From positions 2,584,501 through 2,648,500 of the forward strand of contig NZ_CP024871.1 of the NCBI RefSeq assembly GCF_000306675.2: 64,000 bases of DNA. Reading direction: 5' to 3'. Positions 20,812-53,691 of the stretch are shown here, in pieces. The stretch is from Leptospira mayottensis 200901116. GTDB taxonomy: Bacteria; Spirochaetota; Leptospiria; Leptospirales; Leptospiraceae. Numbering within the stretch: position 1 is the stretch's first letter; the number at the start of each line of letters is the position of its first letter. A program made the translations under genes and the position numbers. The notes beneath the pieces are model-generated. The model was not told the DNA's origin and did not search any database. It saw only the letters and a list, made by a program, of their open reading frames with translations.

Positions 20812-21057
20812 ATGGAACGAAAAAATGTGAAATCCAAGAAAGAATTCAAATTCTTTCTGATGGAATTGATTGAAGATTACCGACAAAACAAAGAAATGTG
20901 GGAGTGCTGCGATATTGAAACGTTTTTAGAAAATATACTTGCGTATTCCGAGGATATTATCGGGTTTTATAGAAACTCAAATCCGGATCTAAATCCTGAG
21001 ATAGCGAGTTGGCAATTGTTCGCTGATATTTTATGTGGGGCAAGAATCTATGAATAA
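20812..21057 (+). CDS. DUF7660-like small immunity-type protein
   Basis: An 81-residue acidic protein. The layout KEFKFFLMELIEDYRQN, then EMWECCDIETFLENILAYSED, and the closing SWQLFADILCGARIYE matches the small DUF7660 family found among predicted immunity proteins. A GGAG lies about seven bases before the ATG. It is divergent from the Imm11-like gene and ends just before an inverted-repeat element. Confidence 0.65.
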   Translation: MERKNVKSKKEFKFFLMELIEDYRQNKEMWECCDIETFLENILAYSEDIIGFYRNSNPDLNPEIASWQLFADILCGARIYE

Positions 21058-21064
21058 AAGAATC

Positions 21065-21238
21065 AGAGCTTGTCCCAAAACCTTAAAAAAATCAGCACAA
21101 TCATATCATAAATTCGTAATATAGAGTGAGAATTCCCGCAGATCATGTTCCTTGGACAGTTTATCGGTTTTCAAATGGACCTATTGTTGGAACACTCCCG
21201 TAGAAGTCTCCTCCATCCTAAGTTTTGGGACAAGTTCT
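21065..21238 (+). repeat. MITE-like inverted-repeat element, family C
   Basis: A 174-bp non-coding unit with ends AGAGCTTGTCCCAAAACCTTA and TAAGTTTTGGGACAAGTTCT, which are inverted copies with few mismatches. The terminal motif TGTCCCAAAA is shared with the family A ends, but the interior differs. It is located at the right edge of the immunity island. Confidence 0.75.
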
Positions 21239-21495
21239 AAATTTAACTGCGGCTAATTGAGAAATTGATTTTTGTTAAATTTTTGATTTAACGGTTCAAT
21301 AGCCTATTAATAAGATAAAAATAAATTTCATTAGTCGCAATTCAATGGGCAGGGACTTGTCACGACAGAATTTTTCCAAAAAGTCAAATCATTCCGGGTT
21401 TGGGACGGACTGAAAATTTTTAGGAATATCCATTTGATTTCAAAAAATTCTTGCCCAACCTTGATAAAAATCTATCCATAACTCCGGAGAATTTT
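21239..21495. other. Leader region of lpdA
   Basis: AT-rich stretch before the dehydrogenase. It contains another GACTTGTCACGACAG-type piece but no gene. The reading frame of lpdA is open upstream to 21451 without a good ribosome site. Confidence 0.35.
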
Positions 21496-23390
<1,895 letters not shown>

Positions 23391-23794
23391 AAAGCACCTT
23401 TTCGCACAATTTTATTCGCATTTCGTTACGTTCAAATTCCAAAAAATCCAGATACTTGAGCAATAGATAATTTCCGTGCCTAAAAGCGAATTGTGCTAAA
23501 ATTCAAGGCGTACGAATCAGTGCTACTTAAAGTCTGTCGAGCGATCATAGAAGCGATGCAGCTTGAGTTTAACAAAAATGTAGGGTTTTAGATGTTAATA
23601 GATAGTTCTGTAAAATCCTAAAATCAAGTTTACATAAATAAATTTTGCAAACGATCCATCCAATAGTTTGAACAGAAAACGTTTTGAAACCTTGCTTAGA
23701 CCTACTATAATTTCGATTTTTTTATTTTATAATCCGATCCCTAACTTAAATACGAAAAATTTTGGCATTTTTAAATACCGTAAACCGTTGGCTA
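23391..23794. other. Intergenic region, promoter side of the Fur-family gene
   Basis: About 400 AT-rich bases with no gene recognised. It should contain the promoter, and possibly an autoregulatory operator, of the Fur-family gene at its left end; no confident box was found. Confidence 0.35.
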
Positions 23795-23903
23795 TAATAG
23801 AGTTATTGAAAAATTCCATTGTCTAGATTAACAAAACTGCTTCGATCGATCGTTTCCATGAAACGGGAATCAATGAAGAATTCATTTTTCAACAACTCGA
23901 ATA
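23795..23903 (-). repeat. Inverted-repeat element, family B, copy 1
   Basis: A unit of about 109 bp with ends TAGAGTTATTGAAAAATT and ATTTTTCAACAACTCGAATA. The interior GCTTCGATCGATCGTTTCCATGAAAC is, in reverse, homologous to the element at 53138-53252. No coding capacity. Confidence 0.75.
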
Positions 23904-23932
23904 CATCCCTATGAAGCGTCGAGGTTATCCGT

Positions 23933-24820
23933 ATGAAGGTAAAGTTCGTTCTGTGTTTTTTGATTCTAATTGCATTGGTCTCCGCCTGTGAGAAAAAGGA
24001 CGACTCCTCGGAGGAAGACCTTCTACTTGTATTAACGACGCTGCAACCTCCGGATCAAGTGTCGAGCTACGATCGAGACGTACAAATCATTACCCGTACC
24101 ACGCAAGGATTTCCGATTACTTGTGATGTGGATTATACCGAGGAGGATCTCAATTATTACGTGGAAATGTTAAAAACGGAAATAGCCAGATATCCAAGGG
24201 GTTATTGGATCAAAGCAGGCGTGGAAAGCGTTACGCTTTGTAGAAATTTAAAGGTTTTGGGCGGGTTCTCCCTTGGAGCGACTAACTTTACCGGTTCCAT
24301 GTTTTTGAATGTACAAGATCGAATTGCATCCTATGACCGCGCTAGGATATTCGATGATAGCACTGGCACCTGGATAAATTACCTTGATTCTGATCTTGGT
24401 TCTGATTGGGATCCTCGGGGTACAATCCATCACGAACTAACACACGCAGTGGATCATCACGTCCCAGGTTTTATCACGTTTTTCGATCCGGAATGGGACA
24501 AGTTGAATTATCCCGGATTTCAATACGGAAATAGCTTTGATCCCAAAAATCTTCCTGCTCCTAAGATCAACCCTGTTTCCGGTTTGGTATCCTATTACGC
24601 GACAGCGAGTCGTATAGAAGACCGAGCTGAAATTGGAAGGGCAATTATGGCACGTCGGAGTACGTACAACCGATTGGTTCGAATCTGCCAAACCGATCCA
24701 ATCGTTGCAGCAAAAGTACGTAAAACGGTTTCCGAATGGAACCAGTTCTGGCCCTTTCCAGGTGCGGAAAATACGGAGTGGAAAACAAGAATGATCCAAG
24801 CAGAACAGGATTGCCGATGA
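23933..24820 (+). CDS. Lipoprotein with HExxH metallopeptidase motif
   Basis: A 295-residue predicted lipoprotein. The signal peptide ends in the lipobox LVSAC (C19). The zinc-metallopeptidase motif HELTH lies in TIHHELTHAVDHH near residue 164; a downstream glutamate in SRIEDRAEIG could be the third zinc ligand of a gluzincin-type site. This would be a cell-surface or periplasmic protease. GAGG lies nine bases before the ATG. Preceded by an inverted-repeat element and not in an operon. Substrate unknown. Confidence 0.8.
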   Translation: MKVKFVLCFLILIALVSACEKKDDSSEEDLLLVLTTLQPPDQVSSYDRDVQIITRTTQGFPITCDVDYTEEDLNYYVEMLKTEIARYPRGYWIKAGVESVTLCRNLKVLGGFSLGATNFTGSMFLNVQDRIASYDRARIFDDSTGTWINYLDSDLGSDWDPRGTIHHELTHAVDHHVPGFITFFDPEWDKLNYPGFQYGNSFDPKNLPAPKINPVSGLVSYYATASRIEDRAEIGRAIMARRSTYNRLVRICQTDPIVAAKVRKTVSEWNQFWPFPGAENTEWKTRMIQAEQDCR

Positions 24821-26574
<1,754 letters not shown>

Positions 26575-26585
26575 AAAACTTGCGA

Positions 26586-26608
26586 GTCCCTCTCTTTCCG
26601 AGAGGGAC
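26586..26608 (+). terminator. Hairpin after the antiporter gene
   Basis: A perfect 8-bp stem GTCCCTCT/AGAGGGAC with a 7-base loop, 11 bases after the antiporter stop. There is no T run directly behind it, so termination may be incomplete or factor-assisted. Confidence 0.6.
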
Positions 26609-26747
26609 GATCGTAATCTACTAAAAACTGTTTCCTTTTTTGGAATTTGCTCCGTTGAATAGAACTTATATAAAAAATTTGAGTTCCGAACAAGCTCCAT
26701 GGTAAGTACAGAAAAGTTAAGAGCCCGATATTTTTTTGAGATACGTT

Positions 26748-27740
<993 letters not shown>

Positions 27741-27805
27741 TCTTTTTAAAAATCCTACAAGAAATTGTTGGTGGATTTTCCTCTTCAGACCAGAAACGTA
27801 AGGAC

Positions 27806-30180
<2,375 letters not shown>

Positions 30181-31094
30181 CATGAGTTCGAAACGCAAAA
30201 GTAATTGCACAATTATATTTCGATTCATTGAGTTCCCCGTTTCTCGAACTCCCGAAAGCGACGTAAAAAACACTTTGCAATTTTGTATGGATACTCCCAA
30301 TCGAAACAAAACTAAAACTAACTTTGAACGTTGGGTGTTCCGCTTATTATTACAAACCGCATCTTCAGATCCCTTACGTTCGTAAAAAAGAAAATGGAGG
30401 AATGGCTCTTCAGAATCCAAGTCGAATAAAAATCATTCGTGCAGATCTTTTTTCAGCCAAAGTCTTCGAGGAATCACTATCATACTTCAAAAAATTGGAA
30501 AATAATCTCAGGATCCTGATCTGCAAAATCTTCTCAAACTTCAAAAGGAATTTTGGATTGGACTTTTCCGGATTTTTTTTGGAATACGCTTTAAACAGGA
30601 AGAATCTTCTTTTGCTTCTAAGTTTCTAAATACTCGATTTCGGTTAATATCCAAGAACGATCTCAAAAAAGCATCAGTTTCATCTTGGAGGATGAATCGG
30701 CACCGATCGTTTTCCTTGTAAGCGCTTGGACTTGGACAGAAATTCTTTTCCGGAAATGCTTGAACATTTGAAAAAATTTTAATTTGTCTTTCAATCAAAA
30801 CGAACGTTTATAGCTTTCCCGTTCAATTCATCAAGGTTAGGAGAAATATGTAATTTAGAACATCAACTCGAATTACTACTCGGATGTATGAAAATGGTAC
30901 CAAAATTAAGGGACGATTTTTGCAAAGATATAGAAGTTCTCACAAAATTTCACCGAATCTAAAATCGTTGGCTTTTTTGAAGAAGATCTAACATTCTAAC
31001 TTTTGAAATAAATTTGTTACAATATTCTTTTCACGCGTCCGAGTAGTAAGTAACCCAATTTGAAGTTAACTTGTCTTATATTCATTTTGAAATA
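30181..31094. other. Decayed non-coding region
   Basis: About 900 bases without an intact gene. Between 30400 and 30780 protein-like fragments occur in shifting plus-strand frames (for example FILEDESAPIVFLVSAWTW around 30685), so a pseudogene is likely, but no family can be named. Confidence 0.35.
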
Positions 31095-31262
31095 AGAACC
31101 TTTCCCAAAACCTTAGTTACGATAATTCAGTAAGTTCGTAATAAAATATAGAAGTTGCCACCAATTACGCCCCTTTGATAGTTTACAAGCTTTCGAGCAT
31201 ATTCTATAATTTTTAAGTTTTCGTCGAGGTTCCTATATTCTGATGTTTTTGGACAGGCCTAA
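31095..31262 (-). repeat. MITE-like inverted-repeat element, family A, copy 3
   Basis: The third family A copy, inverted relative to the other two. Ends AGAACCTTTCCCAAAACCTT and GTTTTTGGACAGGCCT; interior ATTCAGTAAGTTCGTAATAA and CACCAATTACGCCCCTTTG match the reverse of the copies at 5145 and 7114. Confidence 0.8.
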
Positions 31263-32025
31263 GATAAGATTGATCGGTCCATTATAATTCCATTATTTAA
31301 ACCCTGATCACGCCGATCCCAATGGAATCAAATACATTACATTTTCCTTGTTAAAAAACATTTAATTTTAAAATTCCGCACTTTTTTAATTGACAAAAAA
31401 CTATTTTAGGACTGAGTCAAAATTTTTTTGTTATCAATATAAAATCTTATCATAAAAAGTAAATTTACTGATTTTATGAAAACAAAAGACTACATTTAAA
31501 CTTATATTAATCGTTCTAAGTCTTTTTAGTATTCCATTTTAATTGTAAGTCCCGCGGAAATCCTAGTGAAACGGATGTTTTATACTCCTAACAGGAGTCC
31601 AATAAAAATCTAAGATCAGGAAATCCATCCATCAACAGTATCAGAGAAACTTTAACTATCCGCAAACAATCCCGCAAAGTAAGGGTGCAAATTTTTCAGA
31701 CTACACATTTTCGGTTTCTCCGAAACCCGCTCTTTAACGGAGTCGACGAATTCCGATGTATCGTTTTTCGAAAGGAAACTATAACCTGGTTTCACCGATA
31801 AGAATACAACTCGTTAATGGAAAACCTATAAAAAAGAATATTTTCTTTTCAAATTCATCCCAAAATTCGACTTTCCAGAATTTTGGCAAACACAAACCCG
31901 GATTCAATCGTTTACAAGAAAAGACGAATACGAAAAACATTCAAAATTTCAAGAACCAATCCACATTCTTAAAATTATATATATTAATAATTTATAATAT
32001 TTAAATTAAATCAGACCGAGATCGT
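31263..32025. other. AT-rich region with possible pseudogene traces
   Basis: About 760 bases of strongly AT-rich DNA. Around 31600-31790 short protein-like pieces appear in changing frames (FSDYTFSVSPKPAL, then GVDEFRCIVF). An 82-residue frame at 31756-32004 is Asn/Lys-rich with no ribosome site and is probably not a gene. Confidence 0.35.
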
Positions 32026-32775
<750 letters not shown>

Positions 32776-32889
32776 ACTTTACAAATTTTCTCAAACCTAA
32801 AATTTTCCTTCATAATTCTTTTCGAATATTCGCACATCTCAAATTGATTCATACAAGGAATTTACATTCAATTCAAAAAACGAAAAAAC

Positions 32890-34491
<1,602 letters not shown>

Positions 34492-35206
34492 ATCATTTCT
34501 TCCAAAATATGTCGCCAAGCAAAACCCCGGAATCCGAGACCTAAATTGAACGTCGGCAACGGAAAATAATTTCTGAAGTCACTCTTATTGCTCCAAAATT
34601 CCATTCAAGGATTTTTTCCTTCAATTTCTAAGGTAAAAATCGAAGATATTAAATGATTTTATTTATAAAATCTTTATTTTCTTTTCTAAGCGTAGTTTTT
34701 CGACTCTTTTTAGAAGAATTTAAACTATATTATTGAATTATTGAGAATCATTTCTTCTGAACGTGAGTTCGGCGGAAGAAAATCAGAGTCGTTTCAATGC
34801 GGAAATTCCCACGAAATCAAAATGCTATTTTCACTCCAACTTCACCAGTGGACTGCTGACACAGGCACTAACTTCGTTGCGAAAAGTCGTTTAAAACCAC
34901 AAAAAAACGTAAAGAGACCTAATTCTGTGGGAACTTCGAGCGTTTTAAGGTTTGAATGGACTACACTTTATTTACGGAAATATCAAGACGTTATCTACGT
35001 CGAACAGAACTTACATTACTTAGGATGTGGGAGTTCCTACATTTTTAAAAAGAAGAATAAAACTTAGATTTTAAACCGAATCAAACAACCAAGCTCTTTA
35101 TCAAACGAAAGAATCGATTGAAACAGAGTTATCCAAAAAATTCGAACCTTGATTCAAAACGAACCGTTACCGAAGTTTTTCGAAGATATAAAAAACCAAA
35201 TTCGCT
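34492..35206. other. Intergenic region with repeat fragments
   Basis: About 700 AT-rich bases with no supported gene. The stretch 34940-35045 has inverted pieces GTGGGAACTTC and GTGGGAGTTCCTAC, and a TTTACGGAAA...GTTATCTACGTCGAAC core that is shared, inverted, with about 4916-4955. This looks like a further repeat family in decayed form. Confidence 0.4.
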
Positions 35207-35635
35207 TTAATTTTCTAAAAACCTGGATTTTAAACTCGGATCAGGCATTCTACACGAATCCAACCTACCGAACCATCGATACCGATTTCTTGCAACCCAA
35301 TCGTAAACAAAATCCCGAATGGAACTTGGAATCCATCGAAACAAGGGAAAAAGATTCCAAGGAAAAGTTAAATGCGCACAAATTTTTATAATTGCGGCCG
35401 ATTTCTGATAGAGAACCCCCTTTTCCAAAAATAAAACCGAGGTCGGAGGATTTTTCAATTCTGTTTTTTTCCCGAGAATTGTTTCCGCGATAGACGATTG
35501 TAAACTCGCAAACCTTAAATTTTCTTTTTGATTCCGGTTCAGAAAGAATAAAACAGAAGCGTTGCAAAGATTACACACTCCATCAAAAAATACGATCGGG
35601 TATTCTAACGAGTCATCGAAAATTTCGGATTCCAT
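35207..35635 (-). CDS. DCC-family thiol-disulfide oxidoreductase (DUF393)
   Basis: A 142-residue thioredoxin-fold protein. The family motif FFDGVCNLC is present with cysteines C21 and C24, followed by [15 protein letters not shown] and, near the end, [12 protein letters not shown]. The usual C-terminal motif DYxRxxxRY is seen as NRYRWFG. Such proteins are poorly studied small redox proteins of the cytoplasm. It stands alone with intergenic DNA on both sides. Confidence 0.88.
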   Translation of the reverse strand: MESEIFDDSLEYPIVFFDGVCNLCNASVLFFLNRNQKENLRFASLQSSIAETILGKKTELKNPPTSVLFLEKGVLYQKSAAIIKICAHLTFPWNLFPLFRWIPSSIRDFVYDWVARNRYRWFGRLDSCRMPDPSLKSRFLEN

Positions 35636-36036
35636 TCTTTTGTTTAGACCCTTTTCAAAATCCCTATCAAACGAATTACAAATTTGATGATATTCTCAGT
35701 AATTCGAATGGAAATTGCGTCGAATCGATCGTTCGTTTCGGATTTCAATAGAGATTCCTTATATGTTTTTCCGGACCGAACCCTCCATTTCGATTTTAGA
35801 AATATACACACTCAAGAATTTATTCGGCTTTCTTTTCCCTTTTCGGCATTGAAACTTCCATGATTTCTACAGAAAAATTCTACTGTTTCAACGACGTAGT
35901 TTTTTAGTTCTTATCTTTTACGAAATATTCTTCTTTGACGGTTCCTTTTACATCGATCGTCAAAACGAATTCCAATATCCTACTACAAGAGATAGTCCTT
36001 TGTTGAAGAATAATTAAGAATCTTGAACGGAACCCT
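35636..36036. other. Intergenic region, nothing recognised
   Basis: About 400 AT-rich bases between two minus-strand genes. All frames are broken; no repeat, hairpin or RNA gene was recognised. Confidence 0.4.
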
Positions 36037-36882
<846 letters not shown>

Positions 36883-36894
36883 GCAAACCCACCC

Positions 36895-36943
<49 letters not shown>

Positions 36944-37113
36944 AAGAATTCTGATGTACTTTTTTTTAAAAAACATTGCAAATTTGAGACATAAGACTTT
37001 ATAAAAAAGAAAGATCGAATCCTCCTAAAGAAGTGAATTAGAAAATAACCCAAAGTCTTTCTTTATGTGTAAGGATTTAACATCCGGGGTGTAAAAAACC
37101 GATATTCTTAATA

Positions 37114-37999
37114 ATGATACGAAAATTCAGGAAAGGCCATTCTTACCCTCGAATTTTTCCGGAAAATCCGAGAAAAAGACGAATCGTATTCATTCAAATT
37201 CTCTTCCTTCTTTTTTTATTTGCGGGAAACATAGATTCCGAAGCCGATAAAATAAGATCGTTTCAAGAGAACTTTCAGTCCTTTATCCAAGAATTTCACA
37301 AACATCCTTCTGAATCCCTCGTTCGATCGTTTCGAGCCAGATATTCTTCATTTGATCCAAAACCTTGCAACTTTGAAGAATCAGAACGTTTTGAAAAGAT
37401 AATCTATCTTTCTTACAAATGTAAAGAACGTAAATGGCCCGGTTTTATCTATCTCGGCGGAAGTTCGGAATTTTGGAAAAATCATTCCACGAAGATCTCT
37501 CTGGGAGAAGTTTTAAGAATCGGCAAGAAGATTTACCTCGAAGTGAAACCTTCTTACGAAGACGAACTTCCAGAAAATCCTTTTTGGAATTTTAAAAGCT
37601 TCAGTACAAAAGATAACACCCCCTTCAAACCACAGACTCCAAAAGAATACAGGGACAACTATGGACTTCAATATTACATTAGTATCTCAAAACATCCTGC
37701 AAAAAGAGATTTAAACGGCAAAAAAGAAATTTTCTTCGACTCCACGTGTCCTTTGATCTTTTTAAAGAAAGATTCCGATTTCTATTGGGAAAAAGCAGTA
37801 TATTATTCCTTCCAAGCGAGTTGTATTCCTTCTTCACCTTATTCTTATATCCGAATCCGCTCCGACTTTTTGGGAAAGATTCGAATAGACGGTAAGGATA
37901 CGGATCAAATCCAGGAAGGCGCTAAATACCTCGGTAAATTGAAAATTCATTCTATAGAAGCGGAAAAAATCCTCTGGCAACAAGATGCGGAAATCTACA

Positions 38000-38007
<8 letters not shown>
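37114..38007 (+). CDS. Exported hypothetical protein, first gene of protease operon
   Basis: A 297-residue protein with an N-terminal basic stretch and a hydrophobic helix ([17 protein letters not shown], about 29-45) followed by a likely cleavage site. The mature part is mixed alpha/beta with several cysteines (for example [25 protein letters not shown] and QASCIP) that may form disulfides. No family was recognised. Its stop overlaps the start of the next gene by eight bases, and the next two genes also overlap, so all three are one translationally coupled operon with a serine protease in the middle. Confidence 0.7.
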
Positions 38008-40813
<2,806 letters not shown>

Positions 40814-40866
40814 TATATCTTGACGAATCTATTCCGGAAATGTAATGTCTGACAACGGAAGATCCT

Positions 40867-43257
<2,391 letters not shown>

Positions 43258-43448
43258 GTTGCTCAATCTTTGTGGTAGGAATCGAAGAAACTCAATCCCG
43301 CGACCCGCTCTAGCGAAATAGATCAGTAAATTTCCGATCCGTTTTTTTTCCTCAATTCGAATGTTTCGAAATTTATTGACCGGAGCCGAGAGCCCGGTTC
43401 GTGTAGCGGAACCGCTCGTTTTTTCGGATTCCGACCGTCTTCGCACAT

Positions 43449-44735
<1,287 letters not shown>

Positions 44736-44748
44736 TCTATTTTTTTTA

Positions 44749-45708
<960 letters not shown>

Positions 45709-45904
45709 CCTATAGTATCTCCTTGTTCATTTTTATTAACATCGATCTTATCCCGCGCCGCAATGATCCGATTCAAAGTACGATTTAGTTCTTAGAAAGT
45801 TGAATTTGTTTCTAAAAATCCAACTTGATGAATTCGATTCCATTCGGTACAATGAATTCTAAATCCAATATTTATTGAACGTTCGTTCGAAAAGTAGACC
45901 TAGT

Positions 45905-46708
<804 letters not shown>

Positions 46709-46744
46709 ACTCGAGTTTTTTAATTTCAGAATAGAAGTATTTAT

Positions 46745-50122
<3,378 letters not shown>

Positions 50123-50146
50123 TCCAAAATCGCAAATAAAGACAGT

Positions 50147-50170
50147 CGCCGATTTATGTAAAAATCGGCG
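50147..50170 (+). terminator. Hairpin after icmF
   Basis: A perfect 9-bp stem CGCCGATTT/AAATCGGCG with a 6-base loop begins 25 bases after the icmF stop. There is no T run, so it may act with help or mainly stabilise the 3' end. Confidence 0.55.
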
Positions 50171-50224
50171 CCTTCCGATATACGAAACCTTAGCGAAGAA
50201 AAGTTATACGCCGTTTTGAAATCT

Positions 50225-50360
50225 TTTGCACTGATGAGTTCTTTATAACTTTTGATTTCTTTAAATTCAGCAGAAACTTTTTCTCTTTCTTCCCAAATCT
50301 CGTATTCACCTTGAATCCCCATCCAAAACTCTTTTGAGTTCCGCAGGTTTTAAATGACGA
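50225..50360 (-). pseudogene. HigA-type antitoxin C-terminal relic
   Basis: On the minus strand from 50340 the codons read NSKEFWMGIQGEYEIWEERE, which is the conserved C-terminal signature of HigA/VapI-type XRE antitoxins. Upstream the frame is broken by a stop and the helix-turn-helix part is not recoverable. No intact HigB toxin is present between here and ilvD, so this is the remains of a toxin-antitoxin module. Confidence 0.6.
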
Positions 50361-50611
50361 ACCTTTGAATGTCTCCGGGCCGCTTAATATTTAAAAGATG
50401 CCGACTAACGTAAACGTTGAGGAGACTCTTTCGTTAGACGCAGCTTAAACATTGCGCGGTCGATCTAAGGCTTTATCTTGAGCTAAAAGAATCTACGGTT
50501 ATACGAAGACAATTTTTCCTTTGCTCAAAATCGTAAAAAGAAACTCCGCATGATTCCCAGTTATACGATCGACAAGAACCGGAAGTACCACCACCTACGA
50601 GAGAACCGTTT
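50361..50611. other. Intergenic region, no gene
   Basis: Sequence between the HigA relic and the end of ilvD. It probably holds the degraded remainder of the toxin-antitoxin module but no recognisable toxin sequence was found. Confidence 0.3.
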
Positions 50612-52294
<1,683 letters not shown>

Positions 52295-53137
52295 GGGTGG
52301 CCTCTATCTTAGTCGTTCCTAAAACGTTCGTTTTGGACGAGTTATAGAAGTACAGTTTTGCGAACTCTCTTTCCGGTCAAATGGAAAAGCTCAAGTAGGT
52401 TCTGAGAATTTTTAGGTCTCGTTCCTCTCGGTTTCGCTAAAAATCGATTTCATTCCAAATGGTATTCGATTTCAAAACTGCTTTTCCAAACGACTTCGTT
52501 TTACAACTATGTAAAATCCCAATCACTCTCCGCTTAAAATAGGTCACCATCATAGCGGTTCCAATCTCTTTCTAAATCGCGTTTAGAAACAAATTCATTC
52601 CCGCTCGACTCCTGATAATCGGAATTCTTTTTTTGATTTTCCCCGACGAAGACGTGATCGTGTTCAAATTCGGAATTCTCTACAAAAGCGACTGGGATAC
52701 GGAGGAATGAGCCATTCAATTTTGTTCGCATTCACTCTCAGCATTTTAGCCTGCGTTTTAATTCGTTGGCTTCAAGTAAGAATGGAAATCATCATTTTTT
52801 CTTGATTCGTCTCCATCTTTTCCCACGATTTTTTGGACGTGATAACCAACGGAGGACTTTTTTATTCCCTATTCGTTCCGAAAGATTTTTCTTTTCCCAA
52901 AGACCAATCGCCGTTTCACCCATCGGAATCAAAAATTTTTTGACATCGAGAGGCCTGGTAGTTCTGAGATCGGAACTTTTCACGGTATGGATTCCGTTGT
53001 TATCGATCGCAGTTTCGATTTTTTTAATACGAACTCGGAGGATCGATGAGCGTACCAAGGATTAAAAATCGGAATCCACTTTGCCGACATTCCGAAAAAC
53101 TCACGGGTAACGAGCAAACAATCCTCTGAAAAATCAA
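52295..53137. other. Intergenic region with probable pseudogene debris
   Basis: About 840 bases with no intact gene. Short plus-strand fragments such as [18 protein letters not shown] near 52660 and a hydrophobic [19 protein letters not shown] near 52715 suggest one or two decayed membrane-protein genes, but no family can be named. Confidence 0.35.
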
Positions 53138-53252
53138 TATTAGAGTTGTTGAAAAATTAATTCTCTATCTCCATCTGTTTCTGTTTCATTGAAATTGTCG
53201 ATCGAAGCAATTTTGTTAATCGCCACTATTGAATTTTTCAACGACTCTAATA
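53138..53252 (+). repeat. Inverted-repeat element, family B, copy 2
   Basis: A 115-bp non-coding unit whose 21-bp ends (TATTAGAGTTGTTGAAAAATT and the inverted AATTTTTCAACGACTCTAATA, described as 20-base landmarks) match with one mismatch. The interior is homologous in reverse to 23795-23903, including GTCGATCGAAGCAATTTTG. Confidence 0.8.
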
Positions 53253-53511
53253 TAGGAAAGAATGGCGTGCCTCTGCGGAATTTTCTGAGTTTCTAATTCG
53301 TATCTGAGAAATGAAAAATGCAAAAACAAGCGCAGAGTCGCGCTCTCCACTCCAATCTGCAACGCACCATTTTAATATTTCCGTATATTCAAGTTCTATT
53401 CTATTCCTCATTGTAGGGCGCCGAGTTGGTATGGTGCATCGCAGTATTTCCGTTTCGATCGCTCACGCTGGGATCGGTGAAAAATAGTAAACTTATAAGT
53501 GAAACCCAAAA
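53253..53511. other. Intergenic region, nothing recognised
   Basis: No gene, hairpin or RNA recognised between two inverted-repeat elements. Confidence 0.3.
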
Positions 53512-53658
53512 GCCGGTCTTAAAAACCTCAAAAGAAATTTGTAGAAGCTCCCGCAGATTAAGCCTCTTTGACGATTTTTAGACTTTTTGAGTGATTTTTC
53601 TCATCGCTTAAAAACGTAGAGTTCCCACATTGGATAATTTTGGGACAAACTTTTAACT
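53512..53658 (+). repeat. Degenerate inverted-repeat element, family C-like
   Basis: A piece of about 147 bp with left end GGTCTTAAAAACCTC and right end AATTTTGGGACAAACTTT, sharing TTTTGGGACAA with the family C element at 21065, and an internal CTCCCGCAGAT also found there. The ends match poorly, so it is an old copy. Confidence 0.5.
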
Positions 53659-53691
53659 CCGAAAAAATCCAAAAACCGTTTCCAGGAATCA

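Noticed and set aside
31756..32004. 82-codon plus-strand frame
   Set aside because: Asn/Lys/Ile-rich translation of AT-rich DNA, no ribosome site and no family resemblance.
45875..45904. TTG start for the PlsC-like gene at 45875
   Set aside because: ATG at 45905 gives a normal N-terminus; the upstream ten codons are not protein-like.
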